Assembly (NCBI GenBank): GCA_037179335.1
Contig: JAKZHN010000044.1
Coordinates: 248,001-312,000, forward strand
Reading direction: 5' to 3'
Length of the DNA: 64,000 nt
Origin: Cyclaneusma minus
Taxonomy: Eukaryota; Ascomycota; Leotiomycetes; Marthamycetales; Marthamycetaceae
Part shown: positions 9,288 through 21,374 of the stretch, one piece after another
How positions within the stretch are numbered: the stretch's first letter is position 1
Layout of the letters: every line of letters starts with the position of its first letter
Notes under the pieces: generated by a model
Database searches by the model: none
What the model was told of the DNA's origin: nothing
Seen by the model: the letters and a program-made list of their open reading frames with translations, nothing else
Made by a program: the position numbers and the translations under genes

Positions 9288-12200
9288 TTACAGACTCATA
9301 GTCAACCACTCCCACTCCTGCGGTCCACTAGCAGCGGTCGTCGTATTCTGTCCCCCACCGTTCATCCCCACCGTATTCTGGCTCATCATCATCGGCCTCT
9401 GGCTCATCGGAAACCCAGCCGTGAGATTGGTGCCCGAGTTCGACGGCGCGCCCATATTAACCAGACCCTTTCCCAGTCCATTCATGCCACCGGAAACACT
9501 CCCATCATTGCTGCTCTCCGGGCTATCAAGATCCATACCCATCATACCCTCAGCGCCACTGGCAACCTTGCTATGACGTCGCTGTCTCTTCGACTGCGCC
9601 GTTGTTTGTCTCGAAGGCGCGGAACTCGCAGCGCCGGGTCCGGGTGTCGCTTTGGGAGGGGCGGCAGCGATCGGTATAACGCCCGTCTTGCCGCCGGTGG
9701 TCGATCCTGCAGCTGAGCCGTGGTAGCTGGTCGGAGTGCTTCCTGCAGTACTGCCTCCGCCGCCGCCGCTGATGCTAGGGGGGCTTTCCGACTCGTTGGG
9801 CGCGTGCGAAGAAATGGGGGTGGTGACCACGTTGTTGTTTGCTTGCGTCACCGCTGCGGTCGAGTTCTTCCGAGTACTCGGCCCGCTTGCCATTCCGGAG
9901 TTGTTGGCCGCGCCGGACTTCTTGGCTGCCCGAGTCGATGCCCCACCACCTGATCCGACGGGCAGGCTGGAACCCGATCCTCGATTGCGCTTCTTGATCA
10001 CATCGGTTTTGAGTGACAGTGGTCGTACGACGCCGTGCAGCTTCAAAAACAGACCACAGGCATTGCAGAGGGGATGACCTTCGGGGTTGCGACGCCAGAG
10101 CGGTGTTGTTTGCGTGAAACAGTTCGTACACGTAGTTGGTACGCCGCTGTCGCCTGGTTGTCCGGCAGCATTCAGGTTTGTGGATGAACCTTTGTTGCTC
10201 GGGCTTCCAGGTCGGCTTGGTGCGACAGAACTGAATCCACTCATGGAACCAGCTTCTGGTGGCGAGTTCGGATTTGACTGAGCCGATCGATCAAAGATGT
10301 TGCCCCGCTGACCCATCAAAGCGGCATTCGGTGTAGAAGACGTTCGAGGTATCTTCTGCTTGCGATCGTTGCGATTGCGACTATCGGAAATCGAGGCCGC
10401 ATGACCACGGCCATATGATCCGCCTGATCCATCCCATCCCAGGGTCGAAGTAACAAGCTCAGCTCCGCCAATCGTGACCTGCTTCCTTGGTGGTCCGCCT
10501 GGATATCTCGCAGCTCGAGTGTTGAATTGGTTCGATAGTCCTGAATCCCATTGCATATTGTCGCTTTGTCCAGACATATTCATCCCATGATTGTCGATCG
10601 GGGAAGCGCCAAAATCTTGCTGCATCATCATATTCCTATCGACAAAAGCTGTCGTTCCATCCTCATCATCCCCATCCGAGTCGGCTCCAAAGGTAAATAT
10701 GTTGTTATCATGACCGGACATATGAGTTCCAGGAGATCGTGCATTCGTGCTGTCATGGCTGAATACCTGTGATGGGTCGATGTGTTGTTGCATGCCAAAA
10801 CTACCTGCGGTTGGGAAACTTGTCGACGGACCTGCGGTTGTCACTGCGGTGAACATGCCGTGATTCGGAGTTCGAAAGTTGTTCATGTACTGCGGCTGCA
10901 AGGAGTGCGATAGACCAGATGGTCCATGTCCAAACTGATGCTGCCTTTGGTGTCGTATATCCATACCTTGATTGAAAAACATTGGCTCGCCTTCTGGTAT
11001 AGGTTGTGGCGTCGATACGGCCGACGGATATGCCGAAGTAGGGGGTGAATAGTAGTCGTTCGGATTCATGTGATTCGATGACATAGCAGCATTGTTGTAC
11101 ATAGACGAGAACGGTCCATGAGTGACTATGGGAGAATGGGATGGAGAGAAAGAGAAGTTCTGTTGAAAAGGGCCAGCGGATGTGATAATCGGATCATGGT
11201 CCATGTTCAAGGTGTCGAGCTGGAATGGAACACTAGGATGGTGGTGGTGGCCATGATGAGGCATCCCTGCAGAGTGAGGAATATCAAGAGAATAATCGTT
11301 CAGATCGCAATCTACATCATTAGACATCGGCAGCCCATTGCTCGCAGAGATATGAGGGGAGAAGTCGGCCGGTCTTTTCCGGGGGTGCTGACGAATAGTT
11401 AGCACACATGGTGGCGCAGAGTAAGCAAGGGTTTGAGAGCCCAAAGGAGAAGCTACTCACGCGTCTCTCGTCAATACTAGTCTTTCGAACATGTCTCTGT
11501 ACATAGTTAAACTCGTCGCTATTTCGCAGGGCATGTTGGTTGGCTGGCACGGATTGGGGCATGAAAGTCGGCGCATTGTCCTTCCTCATCTTAATAGGAA
11601 TAGCAGAGGCTACTGCATTCGAAGACTTGGCCTCTTTGCCCCTGAGTTCTGGGGATGGAGACAATCCAGCGGGGGTCGATACACTATCAGAGAAGATGAA
11701 GTCATCCAGATTCATAGCATTCGGCTGCTCGTTCCGCTGTTGGTCAGAAGACTTCCGTAGTTGCGCAATGCCACTTGGTCCAGCAGCGTTGGTCTGTTGG
11801 CTCTGTGGATTGGATCTGGAGATATCCAATGATCAGAATAGGCTCATCAAAAAGAAGGCGGCCGATAACGGCATTAGCATACCTTGCGGCCTCCTCTTGC
11901 CTGCGTTTTCGCAGGTTCATAGCCATCATTCGCCAAGTCAGATTCTCCATGCGCTCCTGGTTTGGCAATTGCTTCTTGGTCTTGCTGTACAGTCTCCATA
12001 TCTGGGTAGCAAGAGGGTCCTTCTTCTGCATCTCATCGGGGCTCTCAAGATCCGCACCGCCCGCATCATCCTTCCACGTGGAAAAGACGCTTTCGCGGAG
12101 CACATGCCTTCGCGCAGCATTGTCGGCGGCCGACAGATCCAGCTTATCGTGGTCGCTGCCAAGGGACGAAGCGGCAGTGGTAGCGGAGGAGTTGGCTGTG

Positions 12201-12400
12201 GACGAATCATGCAGGTGGTCAGGTCTGCGCGGGAAGCGGTAGTCGTGCTCTGTTATCGAGGAAGACGAGGAGTTTGTGATATGTGCGGTGGAAAGGCTCT
12301 CTCGGCGATTCGCCTGGGTGGATTGTGGGTGGTGGGAGAAGTGGTCGCGTTGCAAGAATCCCCCACGCTCCGCATATTGCGTAGGTGTGGCTTCCGACAT
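9288..12400 (-). CDS. areA: AreA/NIT2 GATA transcription factor, global nitrogen regulator
   Basis: Three exons (12400-11883, 11815-11461, 11387-9288; introns 67 and 73 bp) give a 990-residue protein. Residues about 711-735 form one GATA zinc finger, C-x2-C-x17-C-x2-C, with the TTPLWRRNPEG core and a basic tail (KTDVIKKRNRGSG). The AreA family is further shown by the MENLTWRMMAMNLRKRRQEE block at the end of exon 1, the KTSIDERR / KRPADFSP junction across exons 2-3, and the terminal EWEWLTMSL, which in AreA/NIT2 takes part in NmrA control. It activates genes for using secondary nitrogen sources when ammonium and glutamine are scarce. The start was chosen because exon 1 is open from this ATG and carries the family N-region. 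Upstream exons, known for some areA genes, cannot be excluded. Family identity is very secure. Confidence 0.96.
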
Positions 12401-15400
12401 GGTCGCGGAACAGGGTAATACGAAAGTCTACGTCTGGTCGCAAGTCAGTCGCCTGTAATGGCGCTGGTGAGGGTGGTGGCTCTACTCGACGCACGTAGGC
12501 TGGCGCGACAGTATCGTCGAGGAATGAGGGGATTCGTAGACTGGGGGCCGGCGGCTCAGGCTCAACGGTGGCGCGGACGGCTGTGCGAGGGCCGAGGGGA
12601 GGCCGATCTTTTGTACGGCTTGTGTTGAACGGGTGGCATACAAGCGTCGAGTGCACATGCGACACCGGCGACTGGTCTAGATGTTCAGCGTGAAAGAAAG
12701 GCGACTGGGCGAGTTCAATCCAGGCGCACAATCAAGTCGGCTTCGCTTGTTCGCCCCTCTGGGTCGGCACTGTTCGACGGACAATGCAGTCTCGACAGCA
12801 ATGGCGTTGGGTATTGGGCAAGCAGGGTCGAGGCGCTCGAGGAAGAAGAGCTGTGTCGTCTGGAGGGGAGATGAGTGATCACGGCCGGAGCAGCAGCGCG
12901 GACGGGCCTGAGCAGCGCACAAGGGACCACAATTTAGCAGCGCCCTTGAAGAATAATAGTGCCGAGCCGCCACTGGCAAAGTGCATGCGCGTAGGGTTAA
13001 GAGCGCCAGCACATGCGAGACGATGATTATCCCGAATTATTACAAAGTGTTGCTATGGTGCTAGCAAGGACCAGCGGTGCACATAAAGCGGGCGAAGTGG
13101 GCTGTGGCTGTCCCAAGTCTGGAGCGTGCAACGACGCAGCACGAAGGCCAAACTCTGTCGGCTCTAGCCCAAGAGAATTGGCCGGCGCGACGACAGCTCG
13201 AACATGGGCTAGGGACTGAGGTGGGGACTGATGAAGCGCTCAATTTGTACATGTAGCGCCTCAATATAATAATTGCGAGCCAGGCCGGCATCTTGCATCT
13301 GAGTGGTGACGGAGCGCCTCCTCCTCCGCGGCAGCCTGTTTTGGGGAAGTCGGTACATGTAGACTACACATAGAGGACTTTACCCAGACTTCGAGTAAGC
13401 CGCACCCAGCACCAAGCGCGCTACCATGAATCGACTCCCCAACACCCGCACCCCAAGCCGGCCCTGTGTTCAGAAATGGACAGTCGTAGACTCGTCACTG
13501 GTCGGCCGTCGCAAGCATAGACTACATGTATGTCACTATGTGGACGTCGGCTTGCCAGAACCACCATCTCCGCTTTAGCCTGGCAGCCTGGCTGACCGGC
13601 CACCACCGAGTGGAGAGCGGTGGCTGTTGCTGGCCAGCGCCATGCCTGCCACCCACCTGCTCCGTAGTACCCTGCCTCGGAATCATCCCGATGTAACTCC
13701 ATTTCGTCGTGGTACTCTAGTACCTGCACTGCGCCAGCGCCTGCAGATGTACCCCTCATCGTCTCCAATGCTGGACGCGAGAAGGCAAACCATGAGGCCC
13801 AGACGACTCTGTGTGAGTGGACGCTGCTGCTCGCCTGCTCTCGTGCGTGCATGCACAGCATCGTCTTGAGATGAAGCTCGCCGTCTGATGCTCCACACGT
13901 CTGCCCTCCAGTCCAAACTCGACTTCCCTAGCCCGTGATGAGAAGCTTCAGCAGGGTCCGGCGCAAAGTCTGTCTGGAACTCTCGTGCCGCTGATCGTTG
14001 CTGACACTGCCTGTCTGGGTCAAGTTGGTGCTGTCAAACAGAATGCCACTGGTCAGAGCTGGGATCTGCTGTCCGAGGGTCGCGCACAGGCGTCAACTTG
14101 TCAAGCATGAGGAGATGCACTAATTGATGCTGTCCGCGGTGGGGGGGTCGAGCGAGGTGGGCCAAACGTCGTGACATTGATTTCCTGTGCATGTGCCGCC
14201 GGGCCTGGATGTTGAGCATTCCGAATAGAGTAACTGTGATATTACTATCGAAGTCCCTGTTTTGAATATCTCTAGCATAGTGAGGCTAACCAAGCAACTT
14301 GGGACGATCCAGAACATCGGGTACAGCTCAAGAAGTAAAAGCAATCATACTTTGTGCCAGACGTGCGCCCAGAAGCAAGTCCAACACGTGGAATTGATGT
14401 GAACATAAGCTTTCTACCTTCTTCCAACATCACATTGGCTCGGAGGCATGCTCCTCGAAGTATATTTGCTCCAGTTCAAAAAGGGACAATAAACAGACGG
14501 CATATAAGGAAACCGGACTTGAGGAAGCGAAAAGCAAGCAAGTTCCCCTCACATGTCTAGCAATAATATAAGGAAATCAAACCCGCCTTTACATGTCGGA
14601 ACTCGGAAGCGAAGCGGGACAAACACTTGGTAGATTTAGTACAATAGATAAAAGGGGTGTAAGAAAAGGGTGATTGATCGAAGATGAATGGAATAAGCAG
14701 TTTAGGGCTGAAAAGCAGTTCATGAAAGATACATGGAGTAAGCAATTTAGAACTGAAAAGGAGTTGAAGAAAGAGCACGTTGAAATACAAACACTGCTGT
14801 ACTTACCCAAATGACATTGGTGCCGTATGCCGCTCGAGGCGAAAAGCCTGGATACTGCTTCCCGAGCATTATCAAATGCCCTTTCAAAGGCAGCTGTTTC
14901 TTCAAATAACGGACATGGTTCATTATTCGAATAACGACCCAAGTCGTCAAAATAAGAACAAGTCAACAACCCAAGTTTCGGCGAAGTCGACATGAATAAG
15001 TTGAGTTGAGAGACAGCGGGGAGGAGCCCGGAGAGGCATCAGATATCAATACATGTATCCGGAAATAGCCATCTTAAAGACCTCCAGGTAATCTGCAATA
15101 CCTCGAGATCTATTTGAGAACACGAGACTATTGGTGGGGCCCCGCCTTGCATTTGATGCATTTGAGCCACGAGGGGAACTGCAAGTCTGCAACTGCATAT
15201 CTCATGCTCGTCATGCTGGTGTGTCAGGGGAGTTAGAAGACTCGAAATCGACATCCGCGCTGGTCGCCGTCTGGATGCTTTCTGATTCTCCCTTAGCTGT
15301 CCTCAGTATATGCATGTCCCACTTTTAGAGGGGTAAGTAAGTAAGCCTCCGCAGCGGATCGATTTCACGGTACGGAACCCTTTATGCTTTCGCATCTGCT

Positions 15401-15507
15401 CGTACATGTAGCACATTCTGACTTTTGAACATCTCCTTGATAGAACGGTCAAGCGTGACATGGATGTTTGCTCTGTAATTCGTTGGATATGTATGGATCC
15501 TGACTGC
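12401..15507. other. long upstream region of areA; no supported gene
   Basis: About 3 kb lies between areA and the AT-rich island. Frames on both strands are short, overlapping and rich in low-complexity residues, as expected by chance in GC-rich sequence. A minus-strand stretch at 14993-14796 starts with ATG and ends at a good donor (GGGTAAGTA); it could be a small exon but nothing follows it. Four TACATGTA palindromes (13248, 13354, 13523, 15050) and GATTATC words occur here. It is probably promoter and 5' leader for areA plus intergenic DNA. Confidence 0.4.
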
Positions 15508-16097
15508 ATTACCGGAAGTTGCTGATTGACAGATAGCGTGTTAACATGGCATTTTAAAAAAGTACGGTTAAACGCGTGTAATTAAATGAATAGGGTATTA
15601 TTTTAAATATACTATCAAAATAATAATATTATATTAATAATAATGCTGCATTTGCAGCAAATAGGCTATTTCCGGAAAATAGGCTATTTTCGAATACACC
15701 AAATCTCTATGCAAATAGCGCATTTCAAATTGCCAAAAAAAAACAAAAAGGCCCTATGGAAAATTAAATTCAAAGCTTAAGCAAATAGAATTTCAATTTA
15801 AATCAGCAATTAGCAACAACTATTTTTAACCATTCGATTAAAGGGTTTTTATTTAAAAATACCACCAGTCAGCTTTTTGCATTTATATATTAAAATCAAT
15901 AGCCAAATTTCTATTATTTGGAATTTAAATTATTTTCGGCAAATATGCTATTTGCCTGCAAATACGCCATTTTTTTTTAATATAGCATTAAAATTACAAT
16001 ACGCCTGCAAGTCTAATATGCTATTTATTTTTAAATACAATATTAATACAAATACAATTGCAACACGATAACTCCCGCCCCCCAAGTTCCGGTAATG
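15508..16097. repeat. AT-rich RIP-like island, possibly a dead element
   Basis: From about 15540 to 16070 the sequence turns abruptly AT-rich, with repeated words such as AATAGGCTATTT and AATATGCTATTT and no coding capacity, while both flanks are GC-balanced. An 11-bp inverted pair, CATTACCGGAA at 15508-15518 and TTCCGGTAATG at 16087-16097, brackets it. No target duplication is visible. It may be a repeat element degraded by repeat-induced point mutation. Confidence 0.5.
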
Positions 16098-17659
16098 TGT
16101 CGGGTATGAGGTCGAGGAGGCGGTCACGAGGCCCGTCCGAAATGGCACGTCTCAGCCTATTCTTCAGCTTGCATCATCATTCAAATCAGCCCTGTTCGTC
16201 GATCCTCCAAATATCGTAGTCTCGTCTGTATGAGCAAGTTAGATCCTAGTTCGAGCCCCGAAGCGGCAAGTTTTGCCTCCTCATTGCGGCCGATGTCAAC
16301 TCTGTGACGACACGACAACAAGATCTCTCAAGACTCTGTCTGTTGACGTCAAGCGGCAGCGCTGTACTTAGCCTTTTCCAAGGACTTGGAAGACCAACTC
16401 AATCGAGACCTAAATTTGACTTTCGTTGCGTGATGCTCCTTCAACGTCGCTTTATGATTCGAATATCAGAAGCTTAAGCCACAGTCCTGAATATCAAGTT
16501 CGAGTTTCGCGAATGTGAGGGCCCCGCCCGGGGCATCTCAATGGAGAGTGGGGTCCAGATGGAGCAGTCCACAGCCACGGGAGACCCTCGTGATCTTGGG
16601 CGTGCATATTCGACCCATATCCTATTCCCGTGAGTTTGATGTACATGTACGCGGAAGCTGTGACCTTTCCGCTGCCCGCGACGGTTGACGCGTTTGCGAT
16701 GGGCGCAGTAGTGATGGCGGTCACCGCGTTTACCCAGTTGTTAGATGTATTCAAGCCGAGCCGGCTCTATCCGATGCGTGTCCGATATGGGGCTTCAATT
16801 GTGATCCTGTAGGAAGATCTAGAAGCACAGACAGACAAATGGGGTATAAAGTGGAAACTGTCTTCGGAGCTCGTGCAGTAGCTTTTGAATGATGCCCGTT
16901 GTGGCACCGTCAAACCAAGGCTATTTCCGGCCATGTCTGAGCATCAACCATGAACCAACGTCGAACATATGCCGTGCATTCGCGTCGTGTGTCGTTGGAA
17001 TAATCTTCATCTCCGAAAACCGATTCGGTGAGCGAACTTGCTGTTTCATTCTAGGACATCAGCACGGCTGAATAATCGCGTTAATCTCCGGCAGATCTTC
17101 AGTCAGTAGTGGAGTATTTCATTCTAAAAAACATCCAGTCGTCATCGTCGTCTTTAAGCAAGATGCTTACGCTTTAGGTTTGCATCAATACAGATCCAGA
17201 CAGCAACTCGGGCTTTGGCGGTTGCCGTTTTGGAACCATCGGCGCGGACGACTGAGTAGAGAAAGACATTGAAACCGAAAGAGGTGAGAAACGGTCCGAA
17301 AGAGCTTAGGGACTTGGAGGTGGAGACTTGAACGAGTCATGACATTATGGAGAAGCTGCACGAATTTGCTGGGACTGGAATTTAGGGGATCTGATCCTGC
17401 GCCGTGCCTCTTTTATTCACGTGCGGGAGGGTCTTATTGGGCAAGCAGACCCCTACCGACATGGCTGCCCAGCGCCTGTGAGGCTGTGGCGTTTACCGGC
17501 GTTCAGATCAAAGGGTTTTGATCCCTGTGCTGGCTTGTCGTGTCGTGTGTCTTAGCCTTCCTAGCCTGCTCGGTGTTCGCATCTCGAATATGCATGTATT
17601 TCAGCGGAGTTGTCAATTCTTTGGGTCGGAGTTGCGAGATGCACCAGATCTCGCTTGTT
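16098..17659. other. gene-poor sequence
   Basis: No frame here carries recognisable domains or a believable exon structure. One TACATGTA palindrome lies at 16642. Confidence 0.35.
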
Positions 17660-18000
17660 CTTGGGCTAGGTAAGATCAAGTGGACTCTGCATCGATTGGT
17701 AGCTCTCCAAGTAGTCCATCTGCATACATGTATGGACTACATACTCCATCCGGGCCTGGACGTTTGAATGGTGCGCGCCAGCCATCCGAATATGTACAAT
17801 TACCGTCGCAGCCAAATAAAGGCGAATCCTCGGGGGCCGGCGATATGTCTGAAAAGGGTCTCGAGGTGGTGAAGAAAAGCGGAAGGCCTCATCAATACGC
17901 CACAATACTTCGTAACGCATTATGTATACCAAGGATCCAAAGGAAACCTCTCACGTACATCGCCAGGCGCGCAAAAGGTACCAAACGCCGAGGATAGCCG
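17660..18000 (+). pseudogene. orphan coding-like fragment
   Basis: A plus frame stays open from just after a TAA (17668-17670) to a TAG at 17995-17997. Its composition resembles real protein: a Ser/Pro-rich head (SSPSSPSAYMYG), a stretch reading PSEYVQLPSQPNKGE, then DMSEKGLEVVKKSGRP and a basic tail. The first in-frame ATG is internal (17728), giving about 90 residues. I do not recognise the family. It may be an exon of an unresolved gene, or a gene relic. The TACATGTA at 17725 falls inside this frame. Confidence 0.3.
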
Positions 18001-19693
18001 AGATGGTTGGCGACTGCTAGAGGATTCAATTCCACACCCCGATCCCCCATACCGTGGAGTACCCCATTCAATGTCCCCACACAGTCCTATTGAAGTAGCT
18101 TCTTCGTCACGACCGTCAGAATTGTGAGGTGTCACATTACTCCTTTCCCGTCCTCAGATCCGCGTGGGGGGTTGCTCAATGAATGCGTCGAGGCCTAGAT
18201 GTATTGAAGTCCCTAGGTATGCATGAAGCATGGCGACAACCCAGACGAAGCTTGGTCCAGAACTCCAGACCTTTCATTCGGCGTTCGTACAGCATTTCGT
18301 CGCCCTTGTCATCAATCTGCGTCGGAGGCAACCGCTGCCAAGGTTGTCGATGCCCTCCATCATGAAAATCGGCGACGCGACGCGGAGGGGAATGTCCGTC
18401 CCGACAAAACCTGGAACAGTGGCTGAACAAGATCTCCATCGGCGAATAATCCAGTCCGGGGGCAAGATTGGCGGAGGGTGGTAATCCTCGAAGCTGTGTA
18501 TGTCATGTGATCGGCAGTGGATTGGAATTGAGCAGGAGCTCAGTTCAGGCTGAAGAGGTGCGGTGAGGCCTGCTTTTATAGCTCGAGACTGTTCAAACAC
18601 ACATGCTTTCTGGGGACGATAAAGGGCTGATTGCTGTGAGCGATATGATTCGAAAGCCGAGGCTTATTAGATACCGGCAAATGCAAAGCCAGACTCAATG
18701 GCGAAGTCGTTGATACGCAAAGCAGTAATAACTGGCGAAAACGATGCCCGAGATCCCTTTCTGGTAGCCAAACAGGCAAGCCAGAGCTCGCGTCACCAGC
18801 AAAAGGAGCAAAGCAGACTGATAAGAGTGACACAGCCTCAACCTGTGTGGCCACGTTCGGGGCCCTGGGGGCAGGGTTCTCCGGACTATCTGAGCCGCGG
18901 ATAGTGAAATCGCAAATCTGGGGAGATAGGTAGATAGGTAGATAGTTTCGCGACTCATTGTTGGTCCGGCTCATGGTCTTTCCATATTTATCTCTAATGC
19001 CATATTTCAAAAGCACACACCGCTGCGACACCACCATCGCGCTTATCTTGGCCTGTGAGCCGTGACCTTGGACCGCTCATTCGCTCTTTCGGTGTCCTTT
19101 CCCTAACCTAAGTCGTCAGCATGTCTTGCTTCACAATACACCAGCTAATTATGGAGACGGGGCCACGTGGGAGAACATGAGGTCAGATCTGTGGAGCAAT
19201 AAGTAGACATGAGGAGGATCCAGGTCAGTGCAAGAGCACGGCGAACGTGTGGGAGCTAGGGGCATATGTTGGTTGACTTCCATCGTTATTTCGCAAGGGT
19301 ATCTAGCCATCAAGACATCAACTCATCAGGTACCCATCCCAACATCTTCAATCCTCCGCACCGACTCCAACGGGTATGCTCCAATCACCGTCTTTCCGCA
19401 TGACAGTTTTTGTTCCTGCGTCTCGAGGTCCTCTGCCGCAGTAGCAGCAGCAACTTTCCGTGGCCTTATTGGGCCTGCCACCATGTGAGGTCCAGGTTCT
19501 CCCAAATGACATCGGCTGGCGCCATTTCGAGCTGGGAAGTGCGTAGCAGGTGAGTTCTAGCCGCCATTTGAGCAGCGACCGGGTACTCGAACTGGATCAA
19601 GGCCGAGTTTATTGGGGCATAGGTCTCCGGGTCGGCCTGGTCCTGGTGAATCTCGAAATTGAGGCGTGCGAGCTCTTTGCCGATGCCTGGAGT
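18001..19693. other. intergenic, no supported gene
   Basis: An ATG frame at 18230-18484 (84 codons) and an overlapping alternative frame have ordinary composition but no family signature, so neither is called. The remainder has only short frames. Confidence 0.35.
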
Positions 19694-20091
19694 TCACTTC
19701 TGGTTTTGCGATTCTGGCACAACGTCCTCTCCCAAGACCTTACTGGCAGCCATGAACCTAATCATGGAATGAGCTGTGTCCTCTGGGTAATAACCAAAGG
19801 TAGACTCACAGGCCGCCGTGGAAACCTCCCAGTCCTCTCATACACTCGGCTTGTACGCTGGTCATTCGAAGGAGGTTCTCGAGATCGGCCAGGTTGGCTG
19901 AGAGCTGTGCAAGCTGGGAATGGAGGTGGGACTGTGAATAGAGCTGTGGTCAGCTTTGATGGCTCCAATCATAACGATGTGAAGAGCGAGGTGGCAATGG
20001 ATATTGGGATTCGTAGCTGTACCAGTTGTCGAGGCTTCACGCTGCTGGGCGCCGTAGAAAAACGGGGGTTTGAGGGCTGTCTGGTGGCCAT
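19694..20091 (-). CDS. HSK3: DASH complex subunit Hsk3
   Basis: Three exons (20091-20023, 19943-19810, 19757-19694; introns 79 and 52 bp, all GT-AG) give an 88-residue protein. After a short polar head it carries the family's core: HSQLAQLSANLADLENLL, then TSVQAECMRGLGGFHGGL and FMAASKVLGE. This is the compact coiled-coil subunit of the fungal DASH/Dam1 ring, which couples kinetochores to spindle microtubules in the nucleus. The phases join cleanly (0 and 2) and the last exon supplies FMAASKVLGE in frame. The start is the only upstream ATG that keeps the family length. The gene is too broken up by introns to show as one frame. It is divergent from the WBP11-like gene, with 337 bp between the two start codons. 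Confidence 0.92.
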
Positions 20092-20428
20092 CTTGGTGGG
20101 TAAAGTGAAGTCGGGTTGACGTTCGAGGTATTTTGAGTGGCAAGGAACAATTTGAATTGATAGGAGCTTTGAAATGGCTGCTGAATGAAAGTGGAGGTGA
20201 TGTTGTCAAAAGTTGAAAGTGAATGACGATTCGCGTTCGGAGGGGCATCATGAACATCAGCCTTACGCGCACGGGCCACTACTCTATTCGCAAGGCTGCG
20301 AACCTCACTTTAACCCAGCCTCTAACCTCGACCTTCCCCGAAACTCCATAAACTTGCCGTTATCGCGAATATTCCTCTAAACGCGAGAAGTCAGGGTCGC
20401 TGGTCTCTAAACCAGATATCTCTTCAAG
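20092..20428. promoter_or_regulatory. shared divergent promoter, HSK3 / WBP11-like
   Basis: This 337-bp interval separates the start codons of two divergently transcribed genes and must contain both promoters and 5' leaders. I see no clear TATA box. Confidence 0.6.
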
Positions 20429-21374
20429 ATGATGAAAGAAAAGTCCGTCAACCCGGCGCAAGCAGCGCGCAAAGCCGAAAAAGCAAAGCAAATCAAGAAA
20501 GGTACACTCCATGACCCATCATCCTCAATTCCGTATCCTCAACTGACCACTTTGTCTCTCAGGCAAGGCCGAAGCCCTAGCCCGTCGCAATGAAAAGCTG
20601 GCCCGCCGCAACCCGGACCGCCTTCAAAAAGAACTGGACGACCTCAAAGCAATCCAGAGCTCCGGCGGCTCTCTCACCAGCCATGAACAGAAGATGCTCA
20701 CCGAGCTAGAACGCGATATCAAAGCGGTTAAGAAAGCGAGAGAGGCGCTGGGCGACAAGGCGCCGACGTTTTCACGACATGATCGGGATCGAGACAGCAG
20801 TAGAGGGGGCTTTGGACAGGGAGGACGAGGCGGCGCGGGGGCGTTGGGGAAGAGGAAATGGGGCCAAGATGAGAGTGAGGAGAGTGATGTGCCAGAGGAG
20901 GTTAGAGATATCCCGATGCCGAGAGACACGCCGCCGCCAATACCGAAAGAGGTGCTGGATAGGTGGTATGAGAAGCGGCGGGAGAAGGCGAGGGCGAGAC
21001 ATGCGGATGGGGAAGGCAGGGAACAGAGGGATGGCAGGGGCTCGAATGCGAACTCCATGCCATTAGGGGAGAATGCTAGGAAATTTGGTGGCGGAAGTGC
21101 CAGTGAGGAACCGAAACCGGAGGTCAAGACTGTGTATGAGGCGAAACCAGTCGTAAGAGATTTGAGAAAGGAGGCCACTGCGAGATTCGTACCAGCTGTG
21201 GTAAAGACGAAATTGGAGAAGGCGAAGGGTATTGGAGGGTTGATGGAGCCCGAGGAGGCAGACAGGTTGGAGAAGGAGGGCTATATGACTCGAACCGATC
21301 AGGCGCCAGAGGCGTCAGAAAGTCACCAGTCGAAGAATGTAGTTATGGAAGAGGTTGAGGACGAAGACAATTAG
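20429..21374 (+). CDS. WBP11-family pre-mRNA splicing protein
   Basis: Two exons (20429-20501 and 20563-21374; 61-bp intron) give 294 residues. The N-terminus, with KSVNPAQAARKAEKAKQIKK followed by GKAEALARRN and NPDRLQKELDDL, is the WBP11 domain, a nuclear factor found with spliceosomes in animals. Further on are a Gly/Arg-rich tract (RGGFGQGGRGG), an acidic patch, the proline segment DTPPPIPKEVLDRWYEKR, and a C-terminal region ending acidic (EEVEDEDN). A coiled coil is likely in the first 80 residues. Two adjacent ATGs start the gene; the first is used here. It shares its promoter interval with HSK3. The family is clear; its exact role in this fungus is inferred. Confidence 0.88.

Noticed and set aside
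9720..10077. Plus-strand frames over areA
   Set aside because: They are shadows of the GATA factor's coding strand, and the zinc finger on the minus strand explains the openness.
12219..12731. 170-codon minus frame upstream of and overlapping the areA start
   Set aside because: It overlaps areA exon 1 in another frame; it could hide a leader exon, but no splice to areA is evident.
13421..13861. 146-codon minus-strand frame upstream of areA
   Set aside because: GC-rich chance frame with overlapping frames on the other strand and no domain.
19550..20119. 189-codon plus-strand frame
   Set aside because: It lies antisense to the HSK3 exons, starts with a non-ATG codon and has no family features.
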